From Ramlibacter pallidus (GTDB lineage Bacteria; Pseudomonadota; Gammaproteobacteria; Burkholderiales; Burkholderiaceae_C): a stretch of DNA of 64,000 bases. The notes beneath the pieces are model-generated. The model saw nothing but the letters and a program-made list of their open reading frames with translations, did not search any database and had not been told where the DNA came from. Of the stretch, positions 62,144-64,000 are shown one piece after another. Within the stretch, counting starts at the first letter, position 1, and the number at the start of each line of letters is the position of its first letter. Made by a program: the position numbers and the translations under genes. Location of the stretch: assembly GCF_015070875.1 (NCBI RefSeq), contig NZ_JADDIV010000005.1:310001-374000 (forward strand). The letters run 5' to 3'.

Positions 62144-63613
62144 CTGGAAAACGCCCGCCACCTGACGCCTTCCGCCCTGCTGGCGCTCGACGCCGGCGCG
62201 CTCTCGCGCCGCATCGCCGCCCGCGAAGTCTCGTGCCGCGAGCTGATGCGCGCCACGCTGGACCGCATCCACGCGCTGAACCCGGTGCACAACGCCATCG
62301 TCTCGCTGCGCAGCGAAGAAGACCTGCTGGCGCAAGCGGACCTGCGCGACACCGCACTGGTGCGCGGCGAGGCCACCGGCTGGATGCACGGGTTCCCGCT
62401 GGCCGTGAAGGACCTGAGCGATGCGCAGGGCCTTCCCACCACGCAGGGGTCGCGCACGACGGCCGGCCGCATCGCGTCCGGCGACGCCCTGTTCGTCCAG
62501 CGCATGAAGAAGGCCGGCGGCATCGTCATCGGCAAGACGAACACGCCGGAGTTCGGGCTCGGGTCGCACACGTTCAACGAGGTCTTCGGCACCACCCGCA
62601 ACGCATGGGACCCGGCGCGCTCGGCGGGCGGCAGCAGCGGTGGGGCGGCGGTGGCACTGGCCCTGGGCATGCTGCCGGTGGCCGACGGCAGCGACTTCGG
62701 CGGCTCGCTGCGCAATCCGGCGGCCTTCAACAACGTGGTCGGCTTCCGCCCTTCGCGCGGGCGCGTGCCGGCGGTGCCGGCGGAGGATGCCTTCTTCGCG
62801 CAGCTCGGAACCGAGGGCCCGATGGCCCGCACCACGATGGATGCGGCGCGCCTGCTGTGCACGATGGCGGGCTGGGACGAGCGTGCGCCCCTGTCGCTCG
62901 CCGACCCGCTGCCCGAGCCCGGCAGCCTGGAACTCGCCGGGCCGCCGCGGGGGCAGCGCATCGGCTGGCTCGGCAGCCTCTGGAGCGACCTGCCGCTGGA
63001 GCCCGGCATCGCCACGCTGTGCGAGCAGGCCTTGCGCCGGCTTCAGGAGGCCGGGCACGTCGTCGAGCCGTGCACGCTGGACGTGCCCCGCGACGTGAAC
63101 TGGAACGCCTGGCTGGTGCTGCGGCAGATGCTCACCGGCGGCAAGCTGCGGGCGACGTATGCGCAACCCGAACTGCGCGCGCTGATGAAGCCGGAAGCCG
63201 TGTGGGAAGTGGAGCAGGGCCTGCAACTCACCGCGGCGCAGCTATACCAGGCGTCGGCGCAGCGCACGGAGGTCTACCACGCGCTGCGGCGGCTGTTCGA
63301 GCGATTCGATGTCCTGGCCGCGCCCAGCGCGCAGGTGTTCCCCTTCGCCGCCGACGAGCGCTGGCCGAGGGCGATCGCAGGGGTCTCCATGGACACCTAC
63401 CACCGGTGGATGGAGATCGTCACGCCCTTCACGCTCGCCGGCCTGCCGGTGGCGAGCGTGCCGGTGGGCTTCGGCGACGGCGGACTGCCCATGGGCATGC
63501 AGCTGGCGGGCCCGCCGCGCGGCGACCTGCGCGTGCTCGCGCTGGCCCATGCGTTCGAGGCGATCGCGCCGTGGAACGTGCGCCAGCCGCCGCCACTGGC
63601 GGGACCGGCGTAA
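62144..63613 (+). CDS. Amidase (amidase signature family), probable CTG start
   Basis: 489 aa from the CTG at 62144. Amidase-signature catalytic residues: Lys in AVKDLSDAQG, the Ser-rich GGSSGGAAVALALG and Ser in GSDFGGSLRNPAAF. The family's N-terminal segment (LTPSALLALDAGALSRRIAAREVSCRELM) is encoded upstream of the first in-frame ATG (62246), so that ATG cannot be the true start. GAGGAGGGGACATC precedes CTG, and no ATG, GTG or TTG is in frame between. Hydrolyses an amide; substrate unknown. Confidence 0.88.
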   Translation: MENARHLTPSALLALDAGALSRRIAAREVSCRELMRATLDRIHALNPVHNAIVSLRSEEDLLAQADLRDTALVRGEATGWMHGFPLAVKDLSDAQGLPTTQGSRTTAGRIASGDALFVQRMKKAGGIVIGKTNTPEFGLGSHTFNEVFGTTRNAWDPARSAGGSSGGAAVALALGMLPVADGSDFGGSLRNPAAFNNVVGFRPSRGRVPAVPAEDAFFAQLGTEGPMARTTMDAARLLCTMAGWDERAPLSLADPLPEPGSLELAGPPRGQRIGWLGSLWSDLPLEPGIATLCEQALRRLQEAGHVVEPCTLDVPRDVNWNAWLVLRQMLTGGKLRATYAQPELRALMKPEAVWEVEQGLQLTAAQLYQASAQRTEVYHALRRLFERFDVLAAPSAQVFPFAADERWPRAIAGVSMDTYHRWMEIVTPFTLAGLPVASVPVGFGDGGLPMGMQLAGPPRGDLRVLALAHAFEAIAPWNVRQPPPLAGPA

Positions 63614-63749
63614 GCGCGCGCCCTGACGTTGCACCCTGCGGCGCGCACGAAAGCGCATTCCGGCGCGCCGCGCGCCGGCGTTTACACAAGCGACATTGGC
63701 CGTCGCGGACCGCTTGCTAGATTGGCCCCGCCAACAGGAAGTGGGGACC

Positions 63750-64000
63750 ATGAAGCACATACCTTTCGCAGCCTTCCCGCCGGGCGACCGCCTCGCGGTC
63801 GCCGAGGCCGTGCGCCGCAGCGGCATGGCCGCGCGCCACGTGTGCGTCTCGCAGCTGGAGCTGCCGGAAGCGGCCCTCGACGGGGACGACCTGCCGCGCA
63901 TCACGCTCGTCACCGCGCGCGGCTGGGTGGGCAGCTATGCCGCCGGGTCGGGCTGGTTCCGCAGCCTGGAGCAGGATCTCGGGGCACTGCGCGCCGGCTA
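63750..64000 (+). CDS. Hypothetical protein, 5' part (runs off window)
   Basis: Open from ATG at 63750 to the window end (83 codons). It starts MKHIPFAAFPPGDRLAVAEA, soluble and without signal peptide, and carries an aromatic-rich stretch GWVGSYAAGSGWFRSLEQD. No domain recognised. AGGAAGTGGGGACC precedes the ATG, 136 bp after the amidase gene, in which no other feature is evident. Confidence 0.6.
   Translation, partial: MKHIPFAAFPPGDRLAVAEAVRRSGMAARHVCVSQLELPEAALDGDDLPRITLVTARGWVGSYAAGSGWFRSLEQDLGALRAG

Overview
The window is a high-GC (about 70%) chromosomal segment that looks like a soil or plant-associated betaproteobacterium of the Comamonadaceae/Burkholderiales (Ramlibacter- or Variovorax-like). 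Support for this: a ceoR-llpE-ceoAB-opcM type efflux locus, a DUF4148 protein, the GlpVSTPQ glycerol ABC importer, a Ku protein, short leaders with GACAAT-like -10 boxes, and many one-component regulators each next to one or two target genes. No tRNA, rRNA, CRISPR array, prophage or insertion sequence was seen.

Layout. 1-6.5 kb: regulator/target modules: a TetR regulator with an SDR (cut by the window start), an AraC regulator divergent from an SDR, then a Crp/Fnr regulator, an IclR regulator and an orphan periplasmic binding protein that share one 17-bp palindrome. 6.6-15.2 kb: a glycerol operon, glpD-glpS-glpT-glpP-glpQ-DUF2160-glpV, then a strong terminator and the DeoR-type repressor glpR. 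15.2-19.2 kb: LysR, a GST translationally coupled to a PNPOx-like protein, and an Lrp regulator divergent from an EamA exporter. 19.3-27.2 kb: an RND multidrug efflux operon (lipase-like protein, adaptor, pump, outer-membrane channel) with a divergent LysR regulator. 27.2-31.6 kb: DUF4148 protein, HxlR, an imine-reductase-like enzyme, AraC and two SDRs. 31.7-38.3 kb: a beta-propeller protein, two large TPR/winged-helix regulators, a methyltransferase and a secreted vanadium-haloperoxidase/DUF3455 fusion. 38.3-43.3 kb: small stress or envelope genes, a probable small RNA and Ku. 43.5-50.8 kb: a two-component pair facing each other, trpS with an added C-terminal domain, a site-2 protease, a Sua5/YrdC protein, a DMT transporter, a PHP phosphatase and pyroglutamyl peptidase. 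50.8-58.7 kb: zinc metallopeptidase, RhlE helicase, ApaH, DUF2971, CBS-domain membrane protein, SapC-like protein, orphan response regulator. 58.9-64 kb: tyrosine catabolism (hpd-fahA), YitT protein, an amidase with a probable CTG start, and a truncated gene.

The most notable observations are: an orphan promoter-to-terminator unit of about 129 nt (38675-38803, minus strand) that looks like an undescribed small RNA; a shared IclR operator at three promoters; complementary degeneracy of the two glycerol-importer ATPases; loss of the catalytic serine and histidine in the LlpE-like protein of the efflux operon; and two domain fusions (haloperoxidase-DUF3455 and TrpS with a DUF1508-like tail).
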